From contig NC_015510.1 of assembly GCF_000212735.1 (NCBI RefSeq), forward strand, positions 186,001 through 250,000: a stretch of DNA of 64,000 nt. The letters run 5' to 3'. Positions 44,972 through 55,207 of this stretch are shown here, one piece after another (the first letter of the stretch is position 1; every line of letters begins with the position of its first letter). The notes below the pieces were generated by a model, which worked only from the letters and a program-made list of their open reading frames with translations, ran no database searches and had not been told where the DNA came from. The stretch comes from Haliscomenobacter hydrossis DSM 1100 (GTDB lineage Bacteria; Bacteroidota; Bacteroidia; Chitinophagales; Saprospiraceae). A program made the position numbers and the translations under genes.

Positions 44972-47917
44972 TCAATACCCAAACAACTCCTCCAAACTCA
45001 TCGTCTTCACTTCACCATAAGCCTTGAGGTCTTCCATCTTCAGGCGTTTGTCAGAGCCTAGCACACAAAGCGTATAAGCTTTATTGCTGATGTTCGCTGC
45101 GTGGAAAGCTTTTAAGTCATTGTATGCAATGCTTGACGCTTTTTCGTAGGTATGTTTACGGTCGTCGTGATCAACGCCTCGCAGTTGCGCGGCCAGGTAA
45201 CTGAACACGATATCGTCCCCTTTGGTACGGTCCGTTTCGATGCCATTTTTGATTGCCGTTTTGGCCGAGGTAAGGAACCCCTCCGATTCCGGTAATTCAT
45301 TCAGCAGTTCATTCATACCTTCCACTGCTTCTTTAAATTTGTCGGCCTGGGTTTGGATGTAAGCCTGCATGGTATACCGTTCATCTTTTTTACCCGGAGG
45401 CGCATAATAGGCCTGGGTGGCATAAGCCAAAGCCTTGGATTCCCGCAAAGTTTGGACTACCAGACATGAAAATCCACCTGCTCCAAAATAATTGTTGAAC
45501 ACATTGAGCGTAGGTGCCAATTGAGGATTGTACATTTCCGTGTTGCGGATCCAGTCAATTTCAGTTTGCACCATGTCGTAGTTCGCAAACAACACTTGTG
45601 GTTTGTCCTGAGTGATTTTTGCGTAGTTGACTTTAGCCGGATTGGCTTTAAAACTGGCGGGCAACGCATGGGCTTTCTCCAGCATCGGTTTGATTTCTGC
45701 CAGTGTTTTAGGGCCGTAATAGATGATTTGGTGTTTGTGATTGAACAAGTCTTTCAACAAATTGACCAAATCTTCCGCCTTCAACGCATTGATTTCCGCA
45801 TCGCTGAGCACATGGTTGAAAGGGTTTTTAGCACCGTATTGCGCATAGGTGCGCACGGCAGCGCGAATGGCATTTTTGTTCGACTTTGCGTCTTTGCGAC
45901 TCTTCAACAAGCGGGCTTTCAGGTTGTTCCACACCTGTTCGTCGGCCTTGCAGTTGCGGATCAACTCTTCTACCAAGGCCAAACCTGCACCCAGGTGTTC
46001 CTGCAAACCACTCAGCGTAAGTGTAGTGAACTCTTGTCCAGGGGTAAAATTATAGGCCGTTGCCGTTTTGAACAATTCCTGGCTGAACTGGTCTGCCGTG
46101 TATTTATCCGTGCTGGCCAATTGCAGGTACTGCGCTGCGAGCGGCAATAATTTGTTGCTCCAGGTACCCATCTCAAAACGCATGCTCAAGCGATACTGCT
46201 CATCGTCTTTGTTTTGCACATAAAAAAACTCAGCGCCTTTGATTTGATCCCGTTGGAAGTCTTTTTGATAATCCATCCATGCCGGAGCAATCGGCGACAA
46301 AGGCATTTGGTTGATTTCTTTGAACAGTGGAGATTGAGCATCCTTGTTCACTGCAACGGGGGTAATGGTGGGCTTTTGTACTTTCTGTGCCGATTTATCC
46401 TCACCCTGGCGCTTGTACACCACGACATAACCCGCACTGAAATGTTTCTTGGCAAAATCTACCACTTGCTGCTTACTTACCAATCCCATGGCATCCAGTT
46501 TGGCTACTTCGTCGGCCCACAGTTGGCCCTTATTGCGGATGAAAATATCGGACAAACGATTGGCTCGATCGTCATTGTTTTCCAGGTTACGCAATGCATT
46601 GAGTTTGTAGTTGGCGACAATTGCTTTGATCAGCCATTCCTCAAACTCCCCTTTTTTCAACTTGTCCAATTGCGCCATCAACAGGTTTTTCACTTCTTCC
46701 AAGCTTTGACCTTGTTTGGGGGTGCCAAAAAGGAACTCCACCGAATAATCCTTGAAGCGATAATTGGACGAACCTCCTCCCTGGATTTTCTGCGCCTTAT
46801 TGAGGTTGAGGTCAATCAATCCGGCTTGGGCGTTGGAAAGGATTTCGTCACAAAGGGTCAGCAACACGGAGGATTTTACATCCCATTCGCCCGGCATGCG
46901 GAAATTGATGCGAACAGATTCTGCCGATGGGCCCCAGACTTCTTTGACGGTTTCGCCCAGCAATGGTTTTTCGGGGACTGGTTTGTATTCGGGCACCGGT
47001 TTGTTGGGCAAAAAACCGAATTTTTGGTCTATTTTTTTGATCACCTCATCCGGGTTAAAATCGCCGGCAAAAATGAACGCCATGTTGTTGGCTACGTAGT
47101 ATTTGTTGTAGTAGTTCCGAATTTCAACCAGGGACGGATTTTTCAAGTGTTCGATGGTACCGATGGTCGTTTGTTGGCCGTAATTATGGCTTGGAAATAC
47201 CCCGGACAAGGATGCGTATAAAATCTTGCGGGGATCTTCGTCCAAAGTGCGGTTTTTTTCCTCATAAACGGCTTCCAACTCGGTGTGAAAAATGCGGAAA
47301 ATCGGCTTGCGGAAACGCTCCGCCTGTAAGGTCAAAAAACGGTCGATGGCATTGGAAGGAATGTCCTCTTCGTATACCGTTTCTTCCACTGAAGTGTGCG
47401 CATTGGTGCCTACGCTCCCCATGTTTTTCATGGTTTTGTCGTATTCATTGGCGATCGCAAACTTGGCGGCCTCACCCGACACTTTGTCAATTTCACGGTA
47501 AATCTCGGCCCGTTTATCGGGATCAGTGGTTTTGTTGTACTGCTCGTACAGGGCGTCGATTTGGTCCAACAATGGTTTTTCTTTGGCCCAGTCGAGCGAA
47601 CCAATTTTGTCGGTTCCTTTGAACAACAGGTGCTCCAGATAGTGGGCCAAACCCGTATTGGTGGCAGGATCGGTATTGCTGCCCGCACGTACAGCAATCA
47701 GGGTGCGGATGCGCGGTTCCTTTTTATTGGGTGAAAGAATGACGGTCAAGCCATTTTTCAGGGTATAAAAACGGGTTTGCATCGGGTCGTTAGCGACGTA
47801 CCGATAAGTATAGCCGTTGGCTGTAGCCTGTTTCCATTCAAATTTGGGTGGTTTTGCCCACAATTGAGTGAGCACACTGCTCAAAAGCAGTGCCAATAAA
47901 AATATACTCCTTTTCAT
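44972..47917 (-). CDS. M16 (insulinase/pitrilysin) zinc peptidase, two-repeat form, exported
   Basis: 981 residues. A signal peptide (SIFLLALLLSSVLTQLWA) is followed by the catalytic M16 half with the inverted zinc motif HYLEH (92-96) and a downstream ELEAVYEEKN that gives the third ligand. The second, non-catalytic M16 repeat lies in the C-terminal half (about 540-960), with FNNYFGAGGFSCLVVQTLRE. The length fits pitrilysin-like single-chain enzymes. It probably degrades peptides in the periplasm. A strong intrinsic terminator follows. Confidence 0.92.
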   Translation of the reverse strand: MKRSIFLLALLLSSVLTQLWAKPPKFEWKQATANGYTYRYVANDPMQTRFYTLKNGLTVILSPNKKEPRIRTLIAVRAGSNTDPATNTGLAHYLEHLLFKGTDKIGSLDWAKEKPLLDQIDALYEQYNKTTDPDKRAEIYREIDKVSGEAAKFAIANEYDKTMKNMGSVGTNAHTSVEETVYEEDIPSNAIDRFLTLQAERFRKPIFRIFHTELEAVYEEKNRTLDEDPRKILYASLSGVFPSHNYGQQTTIGTIEHLKNPSLVEIRNYYNKYYVANNMAFIFAGDFNPDEVIKKIDQKFGFLPNKPVPEYKPVPEKPLLGETVKEVWGPSAESVRINFRMPGEWDVKSSVLLTLCDEILSNAQAGLIDLNLNKAQKIQGGGSSNYRFKDYSVEFLFGTPKQGQSLEEVKNLLMAQLDKLKKGEFEEWLIKAIVANYKLNALRNLENNDDRANRLSDIFIRNKGQLWADEVAKLDAMGLVSKQQVVDFAKKHFSAGYVVVYKRQGEDKSAQKVQKPTITPVAVNKDAQSPLFKEINQMPLSPIAPAWMDYQKDFQRDQIKGAEFFYVQNKDDEQYRLSMRFEMGTWSNKLLPLAAQYLQLASTDKYTADQFSQELFKTATAYNFTPGQEFTTLTLSGLQEHLGAGLALVEELIRNCKADEQVWNNLKARLLKSRKDAKSNKNAIRAAVRTYAQYGAKNPFNHVLSDAEINALKAEDLVNLLKDLFNHKHQIIYYGPKTLAEIKPMLEKAHALPASFKANPAKVNYAKITQDKPQVLFANYDMVQTEIDWIRNTEMYNPQLAPTLNVFNNYFGAGGFSCLVVQTLRESKALAYATQAYYAPPGKKDERYTMQAYIQTQADKFKEAVEGMNELLNELPESEGFLTSAKTAIKNGIETDRTKGDDIVFSYLAAQLRGVDHDDRKHTYEKASSIAYNDLKAFHAANISNKAYTLCVLGSDKRLKMEDLKAYGEVKTMSLEELFGY

Positions 47918-48013
47918 GCCGAGTGATGTTTAATGAAATAAAATCGGGCATGAAATTAGGAAGAATTCCAAAAACAAACAACGCTCAGGAGTCCCGCAAA
48001 AAGGGGGATTTTA

Positions 48014-48649
48014 TTACAAAAGTGGCTTCAAATCTTTAAAATGACCATTCAACAAAGCCCTTTGTTGCAAGTTGCGCATTTCTTTGACCATTGGCAGAAA
48101 CTGTTCCAGGTGCTGGATCAAAAAAGTTTGGCGCTCTTTTTCGGTAAGCATGGTCAACAATTCGTATTCCTGTTCGGTGGACATCCCCGCATGGTGCGCG
48201 ACGTCATAAGTGACAAAATCACTGGGGCCGTCGGGCAAGGGTTTGTCAATGTTCAACAGATCGAACAACTCAATCAGATACCCGAGGATTTTTTCATTCA
48301 AAGCCCAATCGTATTCCAGGTCGGTTTCTATGCGCACAATGGTTGCACCTGCGTAGAGTTTTCCGGGCACCGGATTGATGAATTGCTCCATGCGGTATAC
48401 ACTAATCCCCTTGGTTTTGATGTCCATTTCGCCTCCGTCATGCTGCTTTTCCACCGTGAGGAGTTGGATCTCTGTTCCAATAGGCATTACCCTGTTGTTG
48501 AGGAAAGTAGGAATACCAAAAGTGGTGCCCTTTTCCTCACTTTCTTTGATGAGTTGTCGGTAACGGGGTTCAAAAATATGTAGGTTCAGATTTTCGTTTG
48601 GATAGACGACAATCTGCAGCGGAAATTGCGGCAATAAAACAAATTCCAT
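48014..48649 (-). CDS. LON-substrate-binding-domain protein
   Basis: 211 residues. The N-terminus LLPQFPLQIVVYPNENLNLH and HIFEPRYRQLIKESEEKG matches the LON N-terminal (PUA-like) domain without any ATPase or protease part. Stand-alone LON-N proteins are common in bacteria, with no established role. The C-terminal half is helical (LLTMLTEKERQTFLIQHLEQ and MVKEMRNLQQRALLNGHFK). It is divergent from the macroglobulin gene, with 204 bp between the starts. Confidence 0.85.
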   Translation of the reverse strand: MEFVLLPQFPLQIVVYPNENLNLHIFEPRYRQLIKESEEKGTTFGIPTFLNNRVMPIGTEIQLLTVEKQHDGGEMDIKTKGISVYRMEQFINPVPGKLYAGATIVRIETDLEYDWALNEKILGYLIELFDLLNIDKPLPDGPSDFVTYDVAHHAGMSTEQEYELLTMLTEKERQTFLIQHLEQFLPMVKEMRNLQQRALLNGHFKDLKPLL

Positions 48650-48853
48650 CCTGCGGTTCTTTTTTGTTGATTAACAATAAAAAAATATGTAACCTTTGTT
48701 TGTAATCCTCGTATATCAACCTAAATTGATGAGTTGTTGAGCGTGCACAATAATGGCAAAAAATATTTACTGCTCACGCAACAATTCCAAACGTGAATTA
48801 AACCCAATGGTTGCAAATTTAATCCTACAAAAACCATTTTAACAATTCTCATC

Positions 48854-51800
48854 ATGTCAATGCTTAACGCCAAAGCCCTACGGCCACTTGTACTGGGTAC
48901 TACTACAGTGGTTCTTTTTCTAGCCCTTTTGAGTACTGGCTGTCGAAAAAACAAAGACATCAGTACCCTTGCCGCCGAAAATCCCTTTGTGTACGCTTAC
49001 ACCTCCGGGGTGATTTCCAAAACCGATCCCATCCGGGTTCGTTTTGCTCAGAATGTAGCGAATTCTGATGAGATTGGCAAAGAAGCGCCAGCAATTTTGT
49101 CTATTTCACCCAATATCAAAGGTAAATTGACCTGGGAAGACGCCAACACGCTGCGCTTGGATCCCAACCAGGATCTGGTTTCTGGCACTACTTATGACGT
49201 TTCGGTAAATGTAAAACAAGTCATCCAAGACGCCAAAGGAGAAAACGCCAATTTTGCTTTTCAATTTCATACCCGCGAGCAGCACTACCAGGTTGAACTG
49301 GAGGGCATGCGCTCGGCCAGCGCCACCGATTATTCCAAACAAAGCCTCAAAGGTACCGTATACACTTCCGATGTAGCCGAGAACACCGAGGTGGAAAAAA
49401 TGCTCAACGCCCAGCAGGACGGAGGAAAACTCAATGTGCAATGGAATCACTCCACTGACCAGCTCGTGCATTATTTCACCGTTAAATCCGTCAACCGCGG
49501 CCAGCAACCCTCGGAGGTCAAACTTGCCTACGATGGCAACTCAATCGGGGTAAAAAACGACAAATCCGAGACCTACAAAATCCCGGCGGTGGGCAGTTTT
49601 ACCGCTATGGATGCCGATGCGGTACAAATACCGGAACAATACATCCGCATCACCTTTTCTGACCCGCTGAACAAATCCCAAAACCTGGACGGTTTGATCT
49701 CCATCGATGAATACGAAGGTACTTTGCGCTACATCATCGAAGACAATACCGTGCGGGTGTACCCCGACAAAACCCTCGACGGCAGTTACCGGGTGCGCAT
49801 TGCTCCCGGCGTTGAAAATACCAAAGGCAATACTTTTGTCGAAACCACCATTTGGGATGTCACTTTTGAAGAAATCAAACCAGGAGTTCGCCTCGTAGGA
49901 AAAGGGGTCATTCTACCCAATTCTGAAGGGCTAATGTTTCCCTTTGAATCCGCGGGCCTCAAATCGGTGGACATCGAAGTTTTTAAGATTTACAACAACA
50001 ATATCCTCCAGTTTTTACAAGACAACAGCCTGGACGGTGAATATGACTTGTACAAAGTTGGCCGGATTGTGTTGCAGAAAAAAGTCAACCTGCAAACCCT
50101 GAGCCCCAATGCCAAAGCGGGCCGTTGGTCGCGCTACGCCATCGACCTGGGCAAGTTGATCAAGGCCGACGAGCAAGCCATTTACCAGGTGCGGATTGGT
50201 TTCCGCTCCGAATACGCCGCGATAGGTTGTATGGCCGATGCCAACGCCAATGGTTTGGGTGGGGATCCTTTCTCCCGCACGGGCGAGGATGAAGATGAGC
50301 CCCTCGAAAGCATCATGGACAACTATTATGGCTACGAGGGCTATTATGATGATTACGAATACGAGAATCGGGATGATCCTTGTACAAAAGAATACTACAA
50401 CTCCGACCATTTTGTACAACGCAACGTCATTTCTTCCAACCTGGGTTTGATTGCAAAAAAAGGCGGCAACCGCAAACTGATGGTCATCGTCAGCGACCTG
50501 CGCAGCACCGATCCCATCAGTGGCGCACAAGTGGAAGTTTTTGACCGCCAAAACCAATCCATTGGCAAAGGCAGCAGCAACGGAGACGGTATTGCCGATG
50601 TGGCCTACAAAGGCAATCCTTTTGTGGCCATCGTCACCCACAGTGGCCAACGGGGCTACATCCGCCTGGAAGATGGTGAATCGCTCTCCCTCAGCAAATT
50701 TGATGTGGCGGGCTCGGTGACCCAAAAAGGTTTGAAAGGATTGTTGTACGGCGAGCGTGGCGTTTGGCGCCCCGGAGACTCGGTGTACCTCAACTTCATG
50801 ATCGAAGACCGCGAAAAACGCCTGCCCGAAAATTACCCCATCACCATGGAGTTGTACAATGCCCGGGGTCAATTGCAGGAAAAACGTACTTCGTCCAAAA
50901 CCGTAGGCGGCATTTATCCCCTGTACTTTGCGACCAGCCCAGACGCCCCTACGGGCAACTGGCGGGTAAAAGTTAAAGCGGGAGGAGCGATTTTTGAAAA
51001 AATCCTCAAAATTGAAACCGTTAAACCCAACCGCATCAAGGTGGATTTGAATACCGGAAGCGGAAATGAATTGCAGGCTGAAGACGGCAAAATGAATGCC
51101 CGCTTGCAAGCCGATTGGCTGACGGGGTCACCTGCCAGTGGATTGAAAGCCATTGTAGAAGTACAATTGCGTGAAGCCTCCACGGGTTTCCCCAAATACC
51201 CCAGCTATATATTTGACGATCCGGCGCGCAAGTTGACCAAAACCGAACCACGGGTCATTTTTGACAATGTGCTCGATGGCGAAGGCAAAGCCAACATCAG
51301 CACCACCTTGTTGGAAGAAGACCTGGCACCGGGCATGCTCACGGCATCTTTCCAAACCCGGGTGTTCGAAAAAGGGGGCGACTTCAGTACCGACAATGTT
51401 TCGGTGAAGTACTCCCCTTATTCCAGTTATGCCGGTATGGAAATTCCGAAAAACAAATACGGCAGTCCCCAATTTGAGGTGGGCAAAAACAATACCATCC
51501 GTTTGGTGGATGTGGATAAAAATGGCAAACCCGTCAGTGGCCGTCGCCTCTCGATTGGTTTGTATAAGGTAGAATGGCGCTGGTGGTGGGATCAATACCA
51601 GGAAAACGAAGCCAACTACAACTCTGGTGAGCACGTAGGTGCGGTACAAACCGCTGCGGTGAACACCAATGCCAAAGGGGAAGCCAGCTGGAGTTTCAAA
51701 ACCAGCACCTGGGGCCGTTACATGATCCGGGTTTGTGATGCCGAAAGCGGCCACTGCACCGGAGGGTTTATTTACATCGGTACGCCCTGGTACGAAGGTG

Positions 51801-54463
51801 ACGATATGGACGACAATTTCCGCGAAGCCGCAGCCATGCTGAGTTTCCAGGCGGACAAAGAGAAATACAACGTAGGTGAAACGGTGACCTTGACCATTCC
51901 CGGCGGGAAAAACGGTCGGGTCTTGGTTTCTCTGGAAACAGGCACCAAAATCCTGCAAACTTTCTGGGCCAAATCGGTAGAAGGTGAAAACAAAATCACC
52001 TTCAAAACCACCCCGGACATGTCGCCAACCGTGTACGCCAACGTCGCCTTGATCCAGCCACACGGCCAAGTGGCGAATGACTTGCCGATTCGTCTGTATG
52101 GCATTACGCCCATCCAGATTGAAAATGCGGAGACCCTCCTCAGCCCGACCATCGAATCGCCCGCTGAATTCCGGCCAGAAACGACCGTAAGTGTCAGCGT
52201 CGGCGAAAAATCGGGCAAAGCCATGGCCTATAGCCTGGCCGTGGTAGACGAAGGTTTGTTGGGGCTGACCCGCTTCAAAACCCCCAATCCGCACGATGTT
52301 TTTTATGCTCGCGAAGCCCTTGGCGTTCAAACCTGGGACATTTACGATAAAGTTCTCGGCGCTTTTGCCGGTGAAATGGAAGGCATCCTCAGCATTGGTG
52401 GCGACGGTGCCATCGATCCCGGTGCCTTGAACAATACCGCCAACCGCTTCAAACCCATGGTGGTTTGTCTGGGGCCTTTCGAATTGGCCAAAGGCCGCAC
52501 GAACAAGCACCAGATCAAAATACCCAACTACATCGGAGCTGTGCGGGTGATGGTGGTGGCCGCCAAAGACAATGCCTACGGCGCTGCGGATAAAAGTGTA
52601 CCCGTGCGCAACCCGCTCATGGTGCGCTCTACCTTGCCCAGGGTGATTTCTCCCGGCGATCAGTTTGAACTGCCCGTGAACGTGTTTGTCACCGATGCCA
52701 AAATCAGCAATGTACAGGTCAAGGTGAGCGAAAGTAGCGGCTTGGTATCGATTGAAGACGGTGACCAAAGCATGAGCTTCAGCCGCAACAATACGGATCA
52801 AATTACTGGTTTTAAAATCAAGGTGAAAGACAGGACGGGTATTGCGAAATTCAAAATTATGGCCACGGGTGGCGGTGCTTCTTCAGCAGAAGAAATTGAA
52901 ATCGACGTGCGCAATCCGAATCCGTTCCAAACCAAAGTGTTTGCCGAGGTGGTAGAACCCGGCAAGTCCTGGGAACAAGCCATCGAAGTATTCGGCTCGG
53001 CGGGAACCCGCAGTACTATGCTGGAAGTATCCAATGTGCCCCCACTCAACCTGGGCGAACGTTTGGGTTACCTCCTCTCCTACCCTTATGGCTGTATTGA
53101 ACAAACGATCTCGGCGGCATTCCCGCAGTTGTTTGTAAGCAACCTCATGGAACTGGATGAAAAACGCCAAAAAGAAGTCGCCACCAACATCAAAGCGGCC
53201 ATTGAGCGCGTCAAAACCTTCCAAACCAACGAAGGTGGTTTCACCTACTGGCCCGGCAATGGCACGCCTGATCATTGGTCGACGAGCTACGTAGGGCATT
53301 TCCTCGTGGAGGCCAAAGCCAAAGGGTACGATGTGCCGCAAAACCTGATCAAGGATTGGAGCAAATTCCAGAAAAAAGTGGCACGGATGTGGGATTCCAA
53401 ACTGCCCGCTTACGGCTTCTGGAGCATCGAAGGCCATGAATTGAGCCAGGCTTACCGCTTGTACACCCTGGCCCTGGCGGGTGAGGCCGACATGGCGTCG
53501 ATGAACCGCTTGCGCGAAAATCCCAAAATCAACCTGGCGGCACGCTGGCGTTTGGCTGCGGCTTATGCCCTGGCCGGGAAACCAGAGGTGGCCAAGGAAT
53601 TGATCCAGGACAAACCCACCGAAGTGGCCGAATATACCGAGATGAGTTACACCTACGGATCGGGCATGCGCGACCGCGCCATGATCCTCGAAACCCTGGT
53701 GTTGCTCAAAGACATGAAAAAAGCTGGGGCACTGGTGCAATACCTCTCGCAAGGATTGAGCAGCCAGCGTTGGTACTCTACCCAAACCGTTGCGTACACC
53801 TTGATGGCGGTATCCAAGTATTTGGGTGATCAAAAAGCGACCCAGACCTTTAGTTTCAGCTACGCGGTAAGTGGAGGCCAAAGCACTTCGGCCAACTCCA
53901 AAAGTGCCATCATGCAGATCAACTTGCCCGCAGGTGGCAGCAATACCAGCCTGACCGTGAAAAATACCAGCAAAGCCAAGCTCTTTGTCCGGGTGGTGCA
54001 ACGTGGTCAACCCACCGCAGGACAGGAATCGGCCCAGGCCAATGACCTCAAAATTGCGGTTGCCTATACCGACATGAGTGGCAAAGCGCTGGATCCGGCC
54101 AATCTGCCCCAGGGCAAAGACTTTATCGCCGAAGTACGGGTGAATCACCCCAATTCGCGCCCCGTACCTTACCTGGAGCTGGCCCTGAACCAAACCTTCC
54201 CCTCGGGCTGGGAAATCAGCAACAGCCGCATGACGGACATCGAAAGTACGTCCCAATCGGCCTTCGATTACCAAGACATCCGGGATGATCGGGTAAATAC
54301 CTTCTTCGACCTGCCAGAAAGCCAAAGCAAAACCTTCCGGGTGCGTTTGAATGCGGCTTATCCGGGGCGGTATTATTTGCCAGCGGTGTCTTGCTCAGCG
54401 ATGTATGATAACTCGATTAGTGCGAATACGAAGGGGATGTGGGTGACGGTGACAGCGCGGTGA
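48854..54463 (+). CDS. Alpha-2-macroglobulin family lipoprotein with thioester motif
   Basis: 1869 residues. FLALLSTGC is a lipobox (Cys at about residue 30). An SbsA-like Ig domain follows (VYAYTSGVISKTDPIRVRF, about 42-140), then MG domains, including the MG2-like GLLYGERGVWRPGDSVYLNF. The macroglobulin core has YSLAVVDEGLLGLTRFKTPN, and the thioester-type YPYGCIEQT has Cys1414. An alpha/alpha-barrel complement-like domain and a C-terminal MG10-like domain follow. Residues about 480-520 form an unusual Tyr/Asp/Glu-rich insert (NYYGYEGYYDDYEYENRDD). It should trap proteases in the periplasm or at the surface. The usual PbpC partner is not adjacent. Confidence 0.92.
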   Translation: MSMLNAKALRPLVLGTTTVVLFLALLSTGCRKNKDISTLAAENPFVYAYTSGVISKTDPIRVRFAQNVANSDEIGKEAPAILSISPNIKGKLTWEDANTLRLDPNQDLVSGTTYDVSVNVKQVIQDAKGENANFAFQFHTREQHYQVELEGMRSASATDYSKQSLKGTVYTSDVAENTEVEKMLNAQQDGGKLNVQWNHSTDQLVHYFTVKSVNRGQQPSEVKLAYDGNSIGVKNDKSETYKIPAVGSFTAMDADAVQIPEQYIRITFSDPLNKSQNLDGLISIDEYEGTLRYIIEDNTVRVYPDKTLDGSYRVRIAPGVENTKGNTFVETTIWDVTFEEIKPGVRLVGKGVILPNSEGLMFPFESAGLKSVDIEVFKIYNNNILQFLQDNSLDGEYDLYKVGRIVLQKKVNLQTLSPNAKAGRWSRYAIDLGKLIKADEQAIYQVRIGFRSEYAAIGCMADANANGLGGDPFSRTGEDEDEPLESIMDNYYGYEGYYDDYEYENRDDPCTKEYYNSDHFVQRNVISSNLGLIAKKGGNRKLMVIVSDLRSTDPISGAQVEVFDRQNQSIGKGSSNGDGIADVAYKGNPFVAIVTHSGQRGYIRLEDGESLSLSKFDVAGSVTQKGLKGLLYGERGVWRPGDSVYLNFMIEDREKRLPENYPITMELYNARGQLQEKRTSSKTVGGIYPLYFATSPDAPTGNWRVKVKAGGAIFEKILKIETVKPNRIKVDLNTGSGNELQAEDGKMNARLQADWLTGSPASGLKAIVEVQLREASTGFPKYPSYIFDDPARKLTKTEPRVIFDNVLDGEGKANISTTLLEEDLAPGMLTASFQTRVFEKGGDFSTDNVSVKYSPYSSYAGMEIPKNKYGSPQFEVGKNNTIRLVDVDKNGKPVSGRRLSIGLYKVEWRWWWDQYQENEANYNSGEHVGAVQTAAVNTNAKGEASWSFKTSTWGRYMIRVCDAESGHCTGGFIYIGTPWYEGDDMDDNFREAAAMLSFQADKEKYNVGETVTLTIPGGKNGRVLVSLETGTKILQTFWAKSVEGENKITFKTTPDMSPTVYANVALIQPHGQVANDLPIRLYGITPIQIENAETLLSPTIESPAEFRPETTVSVSVGEKSGKAMAYSLAVVDEGLLGLTRFKTPNPHDVFYAREALGVQTWDIYDKVLGAFAGEMEGILSIGGDGAIDPGALNNTANRFKPMVVCLGPFELAKGRTNKHQIKIPNYIGAVRVMVVAAKDNAYGAADKSVPVRNPLMVRSTLPRVISPGDQFELPVNVFVTDAKISNVQVKVSESSGLVSIEDGDQSMSFSRNNTDQITGFKIKVKDRTGIAKFKIMATGGGASSAEEIEIDVRNPNPFQTKVFAEVVEPGKSWEQAIEVFGSAGTRSTMLEVSNVPPLNLGERLGYLLSYPYGCIEQTISAAFPQLFVSNLMELDEKRQKEVATNIKAAIERVKTFQTNEGGFTYWPGNGTPDHWSTSYVGHFLVEAKAKGYDVPQNLIKDWSKFQKKVARMWDSKLPAYGFWSIEGHELSQAYRLYTLALAGEADMASMNRLRENPKINLAARWRLAAAYALAGKPEVAKELIQDKPTEVAEYTEMSYTYGSGMRDRAMILETLVLLKDMKKAGALVQYLSQGLSSQRWYSTQTVAYTLMAVSKYLGDQKATQTFSFSYAVSGGQSTSANSKSAIMQINLPAGGSNTSLTVKNTSKAKLFVRVVQRGQPTAGQESAQANDLKIAVAYTDMSGKALDPANLPQGKDFIAEVRVNHPNSRPVPYLELALNQTFPSGWEISNSRMTDIESTSQSAFDYQDIRDDRVNTFFDLPESQSKTFRVRLNAAYPGRYYLPAVSCSAMYDNSISANTKGMWVTVTAR

Positions 54464-54500
54464 AGTGAAAAGCGAATAGCGAAAAGTGAATAGCGAAAAG
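54464..54500. repeat. Single-arm heptad repeat AGYGAAA
   Basis: Five or six degenerate heptads (AAGTGAAAAGCGAATAGCGA and on) start at the macroglobulin stop codon. No complementary arm follows; instead a separate hairpin begins at 54504. It looks like a half copy of the 9301-9398 type. Confidence 0.75.
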
Positions 54501-54503
54501 TAA

Positions 54504-54553
54504 TCAACAACCAATGTTCGGAGTAATGTCTGGATGTTGGTTGTTGAGTTTTT
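54504..54553. terminator. Probable terminator between convergent genes
   Basis: TCAACAACCAA (54504-54514) pairs with TTGGTTGTTGA (54537-54547) around 22 bases, followed by GTTTTTG on the plus strand. On the minus strand the stem is followed by TTACTTTTC, so it may serve both the macroglobulin gene and the small gene at 54575. Confidence 0.5.
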
Positions 54554-54574
54554 GGGGAGGTCATGAAACGGCAT

Positions 54575-54979
54575 TCAAGTCAATTTTTTAACGACGTAGT
54601 CAAGATAGTTTCTAAAATTAGCATAACCATTTTTTTCTGGCTTTTCGAGGTCTAGCATCTGTTCGATTCCTGTATCAAAAGCTTGCCAGTTGTGGGTTCT
54701 ACAAAAGTCGATAATTTCATAAATGGCATTTTCACCATAAAGATGAAAAACCTGATGACTTAGTGTTTCTTCCAAATTATCGTTCAATCCAAATTCTATT
54801 GAAAAGTTGATACCTGAGATGATTCCCCAGTTTCCCTCCCATTTGATGGGGTTATATCTTTTTTCTATGAGGGCTTTGAATTCACGATTGGTGCCAATAG
54901 CTGAAAGTACACTATCATTAATTTCATCAGCGTTTTCAACCTTTTTGTTGAGGTTAAAAACGATTACATCCCAACTCAT
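54575..54979 (-). CDS. Small protein of unknown function, immunity-like context
   Basis: 134 residues, A/T-richer than its neighbours. It starts MSWDVIVFNLNKKVENADEI and contains WEGNWGIISGINFSIEFGL, VFHLYGENAIYEIIDFCRTH and MLDLEKPEKNGYANFRNYLD. No signal peptide or membrane segment is visible. The size, acidic character and solitary A/T-rich setting recall orphan immunity proteins of polymorphic toxins, but no family is recognised and no toxin gene is near. The function is unknown. Confidence 0.65.
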   Translation of the reverse strand: MSWDVIVFNLNKKVENADEINDSVLSAIGTNREFKALIEKRYNPIKWEGNWGIISGINFSIEFGLNDNLEETLSHQVFHLYGENAIYEIIDFCRTHNWQAFDTGIEQMLDLEKPEKNGYANFRNYLDYVVKKLT

Positions 54980-55012
54980 GCTACTATTTTTTTCATCAGG
55001 ATAATTTTGAAA

Positions 55013-55120
55013 TCACGCCACCGCATACTCCGAATCCTCCCGCATATACTCTTGCAAAAAGCCCAGCACAATAAAAATTGCTTGTTGGTATCTCTTTATG
55101 GTCTCCATTGCATTGTTCAT
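55013..55120 (-). pseudogene. 35-codon ORF, possibly a remnant of a XisI-like gene
   Basis: The ORF runs from ATG 55120 to TGA at 55013. It encodes MNNAMETIKRYQQAIFIVLG then FLQEYMREDSEYAVA. The helix-plus-acidic start resembles the N-terminus of XisI-like or similar small proteins, but it stops where a domain would begin. It could be a truncated remnant or chance. Confidence 0.25.
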
Positions 55121-55207
55121 GACTCAAAAATAAGCGAATATAAGGCTTGATGCAAAAAATTGTTGAAAGTCTAGCACTCGCCTACGGTGCATGCACTTAG
55201 ACATCAT

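Noticed and set aside
46214-47221. A 335-codon open frame opposite the M16 peptidase gene
   Set aside because: Phe/Gln/His-rich antisense translation with no recognisable domain; the M16 gene is certain.
51128-52801. A 557-codon open frame opposite the macroglobulin gene
   Set aside because: It has no family motifs and lies fully opposite a well-supported gene; the codon bias of that gene explains the open frame.
52883-54325. A 480-codon open frame opposite the macroglobulin gene
   Set aside because: Same reason; low-complexity His/Gln/Gly-rich translation typical of antisense frames.
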